This document shows positions 8,993-19,818 of a stretch of DNA of 64,000 nt, one piece after another. Made by a program: the position numbers and the translations under genes. The stretch is from positions 73,430 to 137,429 of the forward strand of contig CAMYII010000049.1 in the NCBI GenBank assembly GCA_947258385.1. The letters are read 5' to 3'. The notes beneath the pieces were generated by a model. It saw only the letters and a list, made by a program, of their open reading frames with translations, made no database searches and was not told where the DNA came from. Source of the DNA: Acidiferrobacterales bacterium. GTDB taxonomy: Bacteria > Pseudomonadota > Gammaproteobacteria > Acidiferrobacterales > SZUA-150. How positions within the stretch are numbered: the stretch's first letter is position 1; each line of letters starts with the position of its first letter.

Positions 8993-10056
8993 AGCAGACG
9001 CTGCTGGACCGTTATATCGGACGGAGCGTTCTTTCCAGCACTATGCTGGTATTGACGATCATCTTCCTGCTCTTTCTGTTCATTTCCTTCATTAACGAAT
9101 TACGCAATCTCGGCAGGGCCAACTTCGGCGTACTCGAGCTTATGACATATGTGCTGCTGAGCCAGCCGAGAAAAATTTATGAACTTTTTCCTATGGCCGC
9201 GCTGCTCGGCGCGACGGTGGGGCTTTCTTACCTGGCGGCCAGCTCCGAGCTGGTCGCGATGCGCGCGGCCGGCGTGTCGCTGCTGCGCATTGTCGGCTCG
9301 GTGATGAAGGTGGGCATGTTGTTCGTGGTGGCCGGCCTGCTGATAGGTGAATTTGTAGTGCCGGTGAGCGAGGATGCGGCGGAGCGCGGGCGGGCCGAGG
9401 CGTTACAGACCGGTTTCCGAGTCAAAGGGACCGGACTGTGGTTTCGTAATGCCCAGGAATTCATCAACGTGGGCGAGGTCCTGCCCGATCACAGTATGCT
9501 GCGGGTGCACATCTACCGTTTTGATGATCGCATGAATCTGCAGACCCACGGCTTCGCACAGCGGGCGGAGTACGCCCACGATGCATGGCAATTGCGCCAG
9601 GTCCGGGAGAGCCGGCTTTCCTCCACTGGCGTGACCACGCGCGTGCTTGCGAGCATGCCCTGGACATCGCCGCTGACCCCGGAAGACATGGCGGTATTCA
9701 CGGTCAGGCCCGAAGGCCTTTCTGCCCTGCATCTTTACCGCTATATCCAACACCTGCATGCCAACAGGCAAGAGACCGGACGTTATGAACTCGCCCTGTG
9801 GCAAAAACTTCTGTTACCGTTTTCCACCGCCGTGATGCTGATGCTCGCCATTCCCTTCGTGTTCACCCAGCAGCGCAGCGGAGGCATGGGCCAGAAAGTG
9901 TTTCTCGGCATCATGCTGGGTCTGGTCTTTAATATGCTTTACCTGAGTTTCGGCTATGTCGCTCTGCTTTACGACATGTCGCCGCTGTTGGGGGCAATAC
10001 TGCCGCCGTTGCTGTTTTTGCTGTTGACCTTAGTGTTGTTGCGTCGTGCGGCCTGA
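8989..10056 (+). CDS. lptG: LPS export permease LptG
   Basis: A 355-residue partner of LptF in the LptB2FG LPS extractor. The opening MKQTLLDRYIGRSVLSSTML, the conserved ELFPMAALLGATVGLSYLA and ELVAMRAAGVS stretches, and three C-terminal membrane segments all match LptG. The start at 8989 overlaps lptF; a frame extending back to 8707 is only the out-of-frame shadow of lptF. Its 3' end overlaps the convergent RDD gene by 88 bases, so the last ~29 codons are also read antisense. Confidence 0.94.
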   Translation: MKQTLLDRYIGRSVLSSTMLVLTIIFLLFLFISFINELRNLGRANFGVLELMTYVLLSQPRKIYELFPMAALLGATVGLSYLAASSELVAMRAAGVSLLRIVGSVMKVGMLFVVAGLLIGEFVVPVSEDAAERGRAEALQTGFRVKGTGLWFRNAQEFINVGEVLPDHSMLRVHIYRFDDRMNLQTHGFAQRAEYAHDAWQLRQVRESRLSSTGVTTRVLASMPWTSPLTPEDMAVFTVRPEGLSALHLYRYIQHLHANRQETGRYELALWQKLLLPFSTAVMLMLAIPFVFTQQRSGGMGQKVFLGIMLGLVFNMLYLSFGYVALLYDMSPLLGAILPPLLFLLLTLVLLRRAA

Positions 10057-10589
10057 TTGCCGGTCGCCGTTTTTTGCACCAGGATCAGCCGCGTGCCGGA
10101 GAGTCTGTCGTGCCACGCGAGACGCTGTTCGTCGAAGAGTATCGACAGGTAACCGACACCGAGACATGCCCAGGACAGCGCCGCGGCAAAGAACCGGCCT
10201 GAGGCCTGACGCCAGGTGAGGGGCCGGTGATCGGCGCCTACGACGCGCAGTCGCCAGGCACGCATTCCCAGCGTCTGGCCGCCGTGCATCCAGAACCATG
10301 TAAAAAACGCGAGAGCGACACCGAGCAGGTAAGCTCGGAACAGTATCAACGCCCAGGCCGTGCGCGGGGGACCGTTGTTGATCAGCACCACCGGCAGCGC
10401 CGCCAGCATCAGTACGGCGGTCAATAGCAGCATGTCGTAGGCGATGGCCGCGAGCCGTCTAAGGAGGCCTGGAAGCGGTCTGGCGGGCAGGGTCACTGGG
10501 TCGCTGGGGGTCCGTTGAGGGTCCTCGATCTGGAGGGCCGCGTGTTTTGCACAAGCCTCGAAAATACTTTGAAAACATTGACTTTGCAA
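9969..10589 (-). CDS. RDD family membrane protein
   Basis: A 206-residue protein with an RDD domain: the first Arg-containing helix (GLLRRLAAIAYDMLLLTAVL), a second membrane segment (ILFRAYLLGVALAFFTWFWM), the GGQTLGMRAWRLRVV loop, and the closing WHDRLSGTRLIL. RDD proteins are small inner-membrane proteins of uncertain function, some linked to ion or transport roles. The domain ends near residue 172, leaving a polar Asn/Ser-rich tail of ~34 residues encoded antisense to the end of lptG. That tail has no family character and may simply reflect loss of an earlier stop. A position next to lptFG is common for RDD genes. Confidence 0.85.
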   Translation of the reverse strand: MQSQCFQSIFEACAKHAALQIEDPQRTPSDPVTLPARPLPGLLRRLAAIAYDMLLLTAVLMLAALPVVLINNGPPRTAWALILFRAYLLGVALAFFTWFWMHGGQTLGMRAWRLRVVGADHRPLTWRQASGRFFAAALSWACLGVGYLSILFDEQRLAWHDRLSGTRLILVQKTATGNQAARRNNTKVNSKNSNGGSIAPNSGDMS

Positions 10590-10985
10590 AAGGTTATTAT
10601 ATTAGTGAATACTTAAGTATATGATAGGTAAAGATTATTTTGTTGTTCAAAAAATGTTCAATTTAATACAGGCAGCCTGCACGAGCCAAGATTTTCCCCG
10701 CACCGTCAAGTTGCGCACAGTTTTGTCCACAGGCTCTGTGTATAATCTGGTGGCGGCAACGATGTTAATCTGTAGGGTTATTAGCCAACGAATATGGGTC
10801 AGGCCATTCCCATTGGCGGGCGTTTTCATTATGCTCGCACTGCTTCGCCTCCCGGCCTTAACGTGGGTGACGGCTGCCGGCTTGAGCCGCTGATCGCCAG
10901 AGGTTCGCGGGGCAGCGGGAGCGAAGCCTGATATCTTGACCGACGAAGACCCGGCTGCCTGAAGAACGAGAAAGGTACTGAGAGC
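10590..10985. other. Intergenic region upstream of ccmF
   Basis: The first half is AT-rich and serves as upstream DNA for the minus-strand RDD gene; the second half is GC-rich leader for ccmF. A 90-codon plus-strand frame at 10621-10893 has no recognisable protein character. Apart from a TATAAT hexamer at 10741-10746, I see no gene or RNA here. Confidence 0.5.
10741..10746 (+). promoter_or_regulatory. Possible -10 element for ccmF
   Basis: A perfect TATAAT hexamer lies about 240 bases before ccmF on the plus strand. The best -35-like hexamers are badly spaced: TTGTCC is 12 bases away and TTGCGC 24 bases. This is therefore only a candidate -10 for the ccmFHI transcript. Confidence 0.25.
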
Positions 10986-12975
<1,990 letters not shown>

Positions 12976-12989
<14 letters not shown>

Positions 12990-13443
12990 GTTCTCCGCGA
13001 TGGTGCTGTCGGCGGTGCTGCTCTGCGGCTTATCGGCGTGGGCGGGGGATGTGACCGAGGACCCCGTGGAGCGGCAGATGCTCGATATCGCCAAGGACCT
13101 GCGCTGTGCCGTGTGTCAGAACGAGCCGGTGTCGGACTCCAAGTCCGATCTGGCGACCGACATGCGCGCCATTATCCGTGAGAAGCTCGAGGCCGGCGAG
13201 TCGCGTGAGCAGATCGTCGCCTATTTTGTCGAGCGTTACGGCAACTACGTGTTGCTCAAGCCGCCCTATCAGGGCACGGGTACCGTGCTATGGGTTATGC
13301 CGTTGTTAATGCTGGTGGCCGTCGGTGGCTTTGCCTTCGTTTATTTGCGCAGCCGTTCCCGGCGGACGCTTCCTGCCACCCCGGAGCTTTCCGAAGAAGA
13401 CAAGGCACGTATCCGTGCCGCCCGTGAGGAAGTAGATTCATGA
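12976..13443 (+). CDS. ccmH: Cytochrome c maturation thiol protein CcmH
   Basis: A 155-residue membrane-anchored thioredox protein that works with CcmF and CcmI and keeps the CXXCH cysteines of apocytochrome c reduced. A signal-like N-terminal segment (LSAVLLCGLSAWAG) precedes the conserved LRCAVCQ motif with C44 and C47. A C-terminal membrane segment (VLWVMPLLMLVAVGGFAFVY) ends the domain. The short single-motif form corresponds to CcmH/CcmL, with the TPR part encoded separately as ccmI. It overlaps ccmF by 14 bases and ccmI by four. A GTG two codons downstream is an alternative start. Confidence 0.94.
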
Positions 13444-14336
13444 TTGTGCTCGTTGTGCTTGGCATCGCTCTCATTGCCGGAGCGGTGTGGTTCCTGGCTC
13501 GTCCTTTGAGTAAGCAGACCCCGGTTGCCGGTGAAGAGGAGTCGCATCAATTGGGACAGGTGCGTGAGCGCCTCCTGGCGCAGCTCGCCGAGCTCGATGC
13601 GGAGTCCACGGATAAAACCATGGATGAGACCGTCGCCGGCGATGAGCGCCTGCGGTTGGAGGGCGAGTTGGCCGAGGTGCTGCGGCGCCGGGAAACCCTC
13701 CGGGCCCCCAAAGAACCGGCCTCAGACGCCGTCTCGCGGCCGCTGTGGGCGATGACCGTGCTGATCCTGGCTCTGGTCCTGCCGACCCTGACCGGCAGCC
13801 TGTATCTGCTCCACGGGCAGGCGGTTACCACGGAGCAGCTGGCGCAGGCACGGCCGGGGCAGGGCGGGCAGGGGCAGGGCGGGCAGGGGCAGGACGGGCA
13901 GCCGCCGCAGGTGATGGAAATGATCGCCCGGCTGGAGCAGCGCCTGGCCGAGCACCCCGAGGATCCTGCGGGCTGGGCCCAGCTGGGGCGCTCCTATCAG
14001 GTGCTCGGCCGGCCTGCGGAGGCCATGCAGGCCTATGACAAAGCCCACGAGCTGGCGCCCGAGAATGCCGAAATCCTGCGCGCGTATGCGACCTTCATGT
14101 TCCAACTGCACCAGGGCGTGACCGAGGGTAAGGTGCTTGTGCTGTTCACCCGGTTGCATGAGCTGGAGCCGACCTACCCCGGCGCCCTCTGGTTCCTGGG
14201 CCTGGCCGCCTACAACAAGCAGGAGTTCAAGCAAGCCATCAGTTACTGGGAGGCGACGCTGAAATATTTGCCGCCGGACAGTCAGGGTGTGCCGCAGGTC
14301 AAGGCCGCCATCGAGGAGGCCAGGGCCAGGTTATAG
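13440..14336 (+). CDS. ccmI: Cytochrome c maturation TPR protein CcmI
   Basis: A 298-residue CcmI/CycH protein that chaperones apocytochrome c to the CcmFH ligation complex. Residues 1-20 and ~100-122 are the two membrane segments, with a Glu/Arg-rich cytoplasmic loop between them. The periplasmic part carries tetratricopeptide repeats from about residue 160 (DPAGWAQLGRSYQVLGRPAE). Between the second membrane segment and the TPRs lies a Gly/Gln repeat made by three 15-bp tandem units. The protein is shorter than many CcmI proteins, lacking much of the C-terminal domain. It closes the ccmFHI operon and overlaps ccmH by four bases. Confidence 0.93.
   Translation: MIVLVVLGIALIAGAVWFLARPLSKQTPVAGEEESHQLGQVRERLLAQLAELDAESTDKTMDETVAGDERLRLEGELAEVLRRRETLRAPKEPASDAVSRPLWAMTVLILALVLPTLTGSLYLLHGQAVTTEQLAQARPGQGGQGQGGQGQDGQPPQVMEMIARLEQRLAEHPEDPAGWAQLGRSYQVLGRPAEAMQAYDKAHELAPENAEILRAYATFMFQLHQGVTEGKVLVLFTRLHELEPTYPGALWFLGLAAYNKQEFKQAISYWEATLKYLPPDSQGVPQVKAAIEEARARL
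13856..13900 (+). repeat. Three 15-bp tandem repeats inside ccmI
   Basis: Three consecutive near-identical 15-base units encode the linker GQGGQGQGGQGQDGQ; the third unit has one base change giving D instead of G. The in-frame unit length means copy number can change without breaking ccmI, so this is a possible length-variable linker. Confidence 0.85.
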
Positions 14337-14737
14337 GGCGACGCCTTTAACGCTCTGAACGCGATCGGCACAGGCGTCGACATCAAACGGCATCGACCCA
14401 CCGGCAAGCAGTGCGCTGGTCGCCGTAATGGCAGCTCTGAATGGCGATGTCCGCGTCATAAAACAAAGCCACAAGAACCGCGGGTCGACTGACAGGACCG
14501 CCAGCGGCACGATGCAATGGCACAGGCTGTTTCCCGTGTCCTCCTACTTCGAGCGTGCGATTCCCACTCTGTTCATTGCATTGGCCTGACACGGGCGATC
14601 GTCAATCCAGCAGCCGCAAGCCGGCATATGTCGGACACGCACAAAGGGATAGGCGATCACCGGCAGTTCATGCGGCTGCTTTATAGCGGTGAAGCGGCTA
14701 AGATTGTTGTTATCGGGCCGGAAAACAACAAGACGCA
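14337..14737. other. Intergenic region between ccmI and the DUF819 gene
   Basis: No gene is supported here. A short inverted repeat (14339-14346 with 14372-14379) follows the ccmI stop, with a long loop and no T-run. A 74-codon frame at 14517-14741 shows no protein character and overlaps the next start. Confidence 0.5.
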
Positions 14738-15877
14738 ATGATATTTATCACCGGAGAGCAGACCTGGGCGTTGTGGACCGTGTTACTTGCTGCCGCCGCG
14801 TTCGGCCTGTGGGCGGAGCGCACGGCCTGGGGCGCGCGCCTGTCGGGTGCCGTGGTCACGATCCTGGCGGCGTTCGGGCTGTCCAATGCGGGGGTGATCC
14901 CGGCCACGGCGGAGGTCTACCAGACGGTTTGGACGTATCTCGTGCCGTTCGCCATCCCGCTGCTGCTGTTCAAGGCCGACCTGCGCCGCATCCTGCGCGA
15001 GACGAGCCTGACGTTCGTTGCCTTTGTGCTCGGCACCATGGGGACCGTGGCGGGCGCGGTGGCTGCCTACTATTTAATTTCTGTCGACGGGGAGCCGTGG
15101 CGCCTGGCGGCGGTGTTCAGCGCCACCTATATCGGCGGTCCCTTGAATTTTACAGCCGCCGCCCGGGCGGTCGGCCTGACGTCAAATGATGTCATTGCCG
15201 CCGGGGTGGCGGCCGGCAATCTCGTCCTGGCAACGTATCTTCTTGTCCTATTTACCCTGACCCCCTGGCGTGGGATCAGGCAGAAATTCAACGAGCCTTT
15301 GAAGGACCGCTGGGGGCGCACCGACATGATCGTGCTGCGGGAACACGTGAAGGGCAACAGCATCCACCTCCCGGGTATTACCACCGCGCTGGCCGTAAGC
15401 GCCGGTATTTGTGCCACCGGCGTCATCGTGGCCCCCTGGCTCGGTTTCGACGGTGGGGCGATACTGCTGATCACCGTCATTTCCGTGCTGCTGGCCACAC
15501 TGATGCCAGGTCGTATCGGCAGTCTCTCGGCGGCCGAAGACGTCGGCATGCTGTTGATGCAGATCTTGTTCGCCGCCATCGGCGCCAGCGCCAACGTCGC
15601 CCTTGTGCTCAAGGTGGGACCGGGGCTGTTTGCCTTCGCAGCGCTGACCCTGGCGATCCATTTTGTCTTCATTCTCGTTGGCGGCAAGCTACTGCGCCTG
15701 AGCCTGCCGCAGATTGTCATCGCGTCCAATGCCAATATCGGTGGACCCGGTACGGCGGCGGCCATGGCGGCCTCCCGCCGCTGGCGTGACATGATCATAC
15801 CGGCCGTGCTCTGCGGCGCGCTCGGCTATGTGGTCGCGACATTCATCGGCGTGTCATTGGGTAGCTGGTTGCGGTAG
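14738..15877 (+). CDS. DUF819 family integral membrane protein
   Basis: A 379-residue protein with about ten hydrophobic segments, matching the DUF819 (YjcL-like) family of putative transporters. Characteristic stretches are LVPFAIPLLLFKADLRRILR near residue 75, FSATYIGGPLNFTAAARAVG near 128, and ASNANIGGPGTAAAMAASRR near 330. The substrate is not established for the family. It is GC-rich like the core genes, not like the foreign gene that follows. It sits alone between the two halves of the ccm locus, and nothing in the context assigns it a role in cytochrome c assembly. Confidence 0.87.
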   Translation: MIFITGEQTWALWTVLLAAAAFGLWAERTAWGARLSGAVVTILAAFGLSNAGVIPATAEVYQTVWTYLVPFAIPLLLFKADLRRILRETSLTFVAFVLGTMGTVAGAVAAYYLISVDGEPWRLAAVFSATYIGGPLNFTAAARAVGLTSNDVIAAGVAAGNLVLATYLLVLFTLTPWRGIRQKFNEPLKDRWGRTDMIVLREHVKGNSIHLPGITTALAVSAGICATGVIVAPWLGFDGGAILLITVISVLLATLMPGRIGSLSAAEDVGMLLMQILFAAIGASANVALVLKVGPGLFAFAALTLAIHFVFILVGGKLLRLSLPQIVIASNANIGGPGTAAAMAASRRWRDMIIPAVLCGALGYVVATFIGVSLGSWLR

Positions 15878-16135
15878 CGGTGGGTTTGCTCAGGCTTATC
15901 GCATCGACTAGGCAACGTTGGATTGAATCCCAGCTCTGCCGATGGCATGACGGTTGGACCGTTCGGTCTTTATGCTGGTTCACAGCGGCTGTTTCCGCTC
16001 CATGGTCTGGCACTGCGACAGGAACAGCAGCCATCGGTAGGAGACCAAACACGTATGACCTTGATCCGGACATTTGCGATGACTGGTTAAGATATGTATG
16101 AGAGCGAGAATTAGGCGTTGAATGGGGATTTTGAT

Positions 16136-17143
16136 ATGTTGCGAAAAATCGACTTGGAAAAAATAAGTGGAGGAATCAATTTCATTGATTTGGGTTCAAG
16201 CGGCCAACTCGATTCATATTGGTCTGCATTGGAGAGATTTTTGAATTTATATGCATTTGATCCTAATGAAGAAGAATGTGAGCGTCTGAGCGCAGCTGAC
16301 AACAATTTTGCCTCTGCCACTTATATCCCAGAAGCCATTGCAGGCCAAGAAGGGATATACACGCTATACAAAACAAAGAGCATTTATTGTTGGTCACTTC
16401 TTGAACCGGATATGAACTGGTTATCACGGTTCGACTATTATGATTTATTTACCATCGAAGAAACCTCCCAAATACGGGCCAAAACACTGGGGGATGTTGA
16501 AGAGCTTAAAGGCGTTAATATTGATGCTATTAAATGTGATACCCAAGGACTTGAATTACCAATTTTTCTGAGTGCGCCTGATATAATTGATAATGCCTTT
16601 TTAGTGGAAACTGAGACCGGATTCGTGGAAAACTATAAAGGGGAGACCACTTTTACGCAAATTAGTGAATTCATGCAAAAAAATGATTTCTTGCTTTTTG
16701 GAATAAATACGAGTCACCGTGTTTCGCGAAATAATCAATTCTCTAATAAGAGTTCGAACCAGCAAATATTGTGGTGTGAGGCAATGTGGATCAAAGATTA
16801 TGTAGCCATTGAACAGAAAGTCGGCTTAAATATTGATCGGGCTAAAGCATTAAAGGCGCTCATGCTTTGTGCAAACCATGGCTGCATTGACTATGGGTTT
16901 GAATTATCAACCCTGTTCTTCGAGAAAAAATTAATCACTGAGAGTGAATATAAATCATTAAAAGATATTAAGGGCTGGTATTTGCAGAAGCCTAAGTCAT
17001 CAAATAAAATTTATGCGGGCCTAATTAAAAGCATAATTTATCTTTTGCCTAGGAGAATAATTAGAAAGCTAGGCGATGTATTTCTTGAAGTATCTTCAAA
17101 ACCCCATCCCGTTGAAATATGGTTTAGACGTCAAAGGAAATAG
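16136..17143 (+). CDS. FkbM-like methyltransferase, foreign-looking
   Basis: A 335-residue protein resembling FkbM-family SAM-dependent methyltransferases: a first strand/glycine motif (INFIDLGSSGQLDSYW), an acidic loop (LYAFDPNEEECERL), and the family signature IDAIKCDTQGLELPIFL. The C-terminal ~120 residues (from about 220) have no clear assignment and include a basic hydrophobic stretch (KSIIYLLPRRIIRKLG). The ATG at 16136 follows a GGGG at a good distance; an ATG six codons upstream (16118) is also possible. The gene is strikingly AT-rich against its GC-rich neighbours, which indicates transfer. Relatives methylate sugars or lipids; the substrate here is unknown. Confidence 0.72.
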   Translation: MLRKIDLEKISGGINFIDLGSSGQLDSYWSALERFLNLYAFDPNEEECERLSAADNNFASATYIPEAIAGQEGIYTLYKTKSIYCWSLLEPDMNWLSRFDYYDLFTIEETSQIRAKTLGDVEELKGVNIDAIKCDTQGLELPIFLSAPDIIDNAFLVETETGFVENYKGETTFTQISEFMQKNDFLLFGINTSHRVSRNNQFSNKSSNQQILWCEAMWIKDYVAIEQKVGLNIDRAKALKALMLCANHGCIDYGFELSTLFFEKKLITESEYKSLKDIKGWYLQKPKSSNKIYAGLIKSIIYLLPRRIIRKLGDVFLEVSSKPHPVEIWFRRQRK

Positions 17144-17908
17144 ATAATAGTGCATGTTCGGATGGGAATTCAGCGTTGATACTGGCATTCTTCCCCGTCT
17201 GAGGCATATTGCAGCGACTCAATGTGGGCAGAGGCGTTACTTGCGAATGGAGTAGCTCAAGTATTTCGACACCCCCGAGACAAGGGTGGTATGAACCTGA
17301 AGCGAAATCAGCGCTGATATAAAGTGCGAAACATTCTGTATGCTACTTGCCGGTTTATTGCCTGGCGCTAACAGGCATGCGATTTCTTGGTTAACTTTGC
17401 GAGTAAAGGTCTTTCTTTTCGTTGGCATTGGACTGAATTTACCCCGGGTATTGCCTCCGTCTGCGGTGTCCTTGACAATGGGAATGGTTCAGATGCGTGC
17501 CTCCGTTGCAGCGAGATTCTGGCAAGCGCGGCCATCGGTTAATGCATCTCTGCATGGGAAAGAAGTAACAAAAAAAGCAGCCAAGGCTCAGGCCTCATGC
17601 CAACTTGTTCCCGGTAACTCGACCATAAATGTCTTGCTTTACTGGTTTCTCCGACGACAGTATTGCCAAGCATGCCGGTGGCTGGCAAATAGTCTGCGTA
17701 GTCGAGCTTAAATCAGGGCGCTGACTCAAAAGGCTTGATACCGTTCCCGCCATAGCCTCAGCATTCCTGGACAGAAAGACCGTCCCGATATCCGGAGGCT
17801 CGCGGGCGCACGCATCCGCGATCAGGCGTTCACTGGTAACTGCAGCCTCTGCGCCATGGGGGTCCAGGTTCGATTGCCTGGGTTAAAACTTGTAACGACT
17901 GAGAGTGT
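17144..17908. other. Relic-like noncoding stretch
   Basis: This 765-base segment lies between the foreign FkbM-like gene and ccmG. The longest frames (123 codons plus, 63 codons minus) look like no known family and have no good ribosome binding sites. Composition is intermediate between the AT-rich gene and the core. A short sequence near 17864-17882 resembles a tRNA T-arm but is not part of a tRNA. It is best read as decayed or junction DNA. Confidence 0.5.
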
Positions 17909-18430
17909 TTAGGAGTGCTCTCTGATGAGTGGCAGGATTGTCTTCTGCAACGCCTGTTCGCTAATTGGGCCTATATGCTTGTAGCGAATGACGCCTTGTT
18001 TATCGATGAGAAAGGTCTCCGGCACGCCATAGACGCCAAGCTCAATGCCTAAGCGGCCGTCCGGATCCATCAGGCTCATGTCATAGGGATTACCCATGCC
18101 GCTGAGGAACCCGACGGCATCGTCGCGTTGATCCTTGTAGTTCAGCCCGATGATCGGTACGACCTTCTCGCGTGACATGTCCATCAACAATGGGTGCTCT
18201 TGGCGGCAGGCGACGCACCAGGACGCCCAGACATTCAGCAGGTAGACCTGCCCCTGCAGATCGGAGTTTTTGATTCGTTTATCCGGCTCGGCCACGGTCG
18301 CCAACTCAAAGCTCGCCAGCGGCTTGCCGATCAGCGGTGATGGGATCTTGCGCGGATCCAGGGACAGCCCGCGCCACAGCAGCAGGCCCAGCAGCACGAA
18401 GATGCCAATCGGGATGAGGAATTTTTTCAT
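17909..18430 (-). CDS. ccmG: Thiol:disulfide interchange protein CcmG/DsbE
   Basis: A 173-residue membrane-anchored periplasmic thioredoxin that reduces the cysteines of apocytochrome c or CcmH. An N-terminal anchor (LIPIGIFVLLGLLLWRGL) is followed by the active site WASWCVACRQEH with C72 and C75, and by the cis-proline loop GVYGVPETFLID. The motif centre is VA rather than the common PT, still within the family's range. Its start overlaps the ccmE stop by one base. Here ccmG directly follows ccmE because ccmF has moved to the other strand. Confidence 0.95.
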   Translation of the reverse strand: MKKFLIPIGIFVLLGLLLWRGLSLDPRKIPSPLIGKPLASFELATVAEPDKRIKNSDLQGQVYLLNVWASWCVACRQEHPLLMDMSREKVVPIIGLNYKDQRDDAVGFLSGMGNPYDMSLMDPDGRLGIELGVYGVPETFLIDKQGVIRYKHIGPISEQALQKTILPLIREHS

Positions 18431-18876
18431 TAGTTGTTCGCGGTGGCCGGTGAGTCTTGGGCCCGCTCCAGGGCATCGGCCACTTCCGGCGGCATGTAGT
18501 TTTCATCGTGCTTCGCCAGCACCTCGGCGGCGATGAAGGTCTTGTCGGCCTGGATCTTGCCTTGCGCGATCACCCCCTGCTCCTCGCGGAATAGGTCCGG
18601 CAGGATACCTTCATAATACACCGGGATGCTTTGCTTGAAATCGGTGACAATGAAATCCACCTTGAGACCGTCGCCGTATTTCTTGACGCTGCCTTTCTCG
18701 ACCACGCCGCCGAGGCGAAACGTGCGATCGAGCGGGGCCTCGCCGGCAAACACGTCCGAGGGGGAATAAAAGAACACCAGGTTGCTGCGGAAGGCGTTCA
18801 GCGTAAACAGGGAGGCGACCGACAGGCCGATGACACCAGCGATGATAATGGCGAATTTCTTGCGTCTTGGTTTCAT
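18430..18876 (-). CDS. ccmE: Heme chaperone CcmE
   Basis: A 148-residue periplasmic heme chaperone with one N-terminal membrane anchor. It receives heme from CcmC and passes it to CcmF. The covalent heme-binding histidine is H123 within LAKHDENYMPPE, with the supporting Y127. The OB-fold core shows RLGGVVEKGSV and VTDFKQSIPVYYEGILPDLF. Length is typical. It overlaps ccmD by four bases (ATGA) and touches ccmG, so the minus-strand ccm genes are one operon. Confidence 0.96.
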   Translation of the reverse strand: MKPRRKKFAIIIAGVIGLSVASLFTLNAFRSNLVFFYSPSDVFAGEAPLDRTFRLGGVVEKGSVKKYGDGLKVDFIVTDFKQSIPVYYEGILPDLFREEQGVIAQGKIQADKTFIAAEVLAKHDENYMPPEVADALERAQDSPATANN

Positions 18877-19046
18877 TCGACTTGCCCTCTAGTGATTTGC
18901 GAGAGTTCACGTAACATTTTCATCACCGCTTTTCGCCTGCGTAACGGGGCGATGACATTCAGCACCAGCACCACGGTGGCAAACGCATAGGTGCCCCAGA
19001 CATAAAAGCCATAACCGCCCATGGCGAAGAATTCCGCCCAATTCAT
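18873..19046 (-). CDS. ccmD: Cytochrome c maturation small protein CcmD
   Basis: A 57-residue protein found by reading the gap between ccmC and ccmE. It opens MNWAEFFAMGGYGFYVWGTY, continues as a single membrane helix (AFATVVLVLNVIAPL), and ends in a basic cytoplasmic tail (RRRKAVMKMLREL). This is the standard CcmD plan: CcmD joins the CcmABC complex and helps release holo-CcmE. The stop TGA overlaps the ccmE ATG, and the start lies 28 bases after the ccmC stop. Confidence 0.93.
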   Translation of the reverse strand: MNWAEFFAMGGYGFYVWGTYAFATVVLVLNVIAPLRRRKAVMKMLRELSQITRGQVE

Positions 19047-19074
19047 CGATTTGACCTCATAAGTAGCAACCGGT

Positions 19075-19809
19075 TCACGATTTCGTTTCCAGCAATTCGT
19101 TGACCCAGCGCGTATGTTTCTCCCGTAGAAGGATAGTCGAGCGCATGCGCATCAGCACGATGGTCACGAAATACACTTTGAATCCGATGGCCATTAACAG
19201 CAGGGGTGCCAGCATGCTGGGGTGGATGGACGGCGCGCCGACCTTGGTGACCGAGGCGGGCTGGTGCAGGGTGTTCCACCATTCGACGGAGAAGTGGATG
19301 ATGGGGATATTGACCACGCCGACCAGGGCCAGCACCGCCGCCGCCCGCGCCGCCCGCCGCGGGTCATCGATGCTGGCCTCCAGGGCCATGAAGCCGATAT
19401 ACAGAAACAGCAGGATCAGCTCCGAGGTCAGTCGCGCGTCCCACACCCAGTAGGCCCCCCACATGGGTTTGCCCCAGAGCGCGCCGGTGACCAGCGCGAT
19501 CAGGGTGAACGAGGCGCCGACCGGCGCGCAGGCGCTGGCCAGGATCTCCGAGAGCTTGGTTTTCCAGACCAGGCCGATGGCCCCTGCGACCGCCATCACG
19601 ACATAGATAAACATGGACATCCAGGCGCTCGGCACATGAATGAACATGATGCGGTAGCTCTCACCCTGCTGGTAATCCGCCGGCGCCACAAACAGGCCCA
19701 GATACAGGCCGACGCCGAGCAGCAGGGCGGTAAGGGCCCCGAGCCACGGGATCAATTTACCGGAAAATCCATAGAAGATGACCGGTGAGGCGTATTTCGT
19801 GATTTTCAT
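19075..19809 (-). CDS. ccmC: Heme exporter/transferase CcmC
   Basis: A 244-residue protein with six hydrophobic segments that presents heme to CcmE on the periplasmic side. The tryptophan-rich motif WGAYWVWDARLTSE is at residues 117-130. The flanking conserved histidines appear in MFIHVPSAWM (H58) and in the later IHFSVEWWNTLHQP loop. Length is typical. It lies nine bases after the ccmB stop within the minus-strand ccm operon. Confidence 0.95.
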   Translation of the reverse strand: MKITKYASPVIFYGFSGKLIPWLGALTALLLGVGLYLGLFVAPADYQQGESYRIMFIHVPSAWMSMFIYVVMAVAGAIGLVWKTKLSEILASACAPVGASFTLIALVTGALWGKPMWGAYWVWDARLTSELILLFLYIGFMALEASIDDPRRAARAAAVLALVGVVNIPIIHFSVEWWNTLHQPASVTKVGAPSIHPSMLAPLLLMAIGFKVYFVTIVLMRMRSTILLREKHTRWVNELLETKS

Positions 19810-19818
19810 ACGGGAATG

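Noticed and set aside
10621..10893. A 90-codon frame before ccmF
   Set aside because: It begins in AT-rich promoter-type DNA, has no family features, and contains the candidate -10 element.
14339..14379. Inverted repeat after ccmI
   Set aside because: Eight-base arms with a 25-base loop and no T-run are too weak to call a terminator.
17340..17711. A 123-codon frame after the FkbM-like gene
   Set aside because: No ribosome binding site, no recognisable family, and patchy composition; more like relic or random DNA.
17864..17882. tRNA T-arm-like sequence (CCAGGTTCGATTGCCTGG)
   Set aside because: The loop is eight bases instead of seven, and no acceptor, D or anticodon arm is found around it. 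It could equally be a weak hairpin after ccmG.
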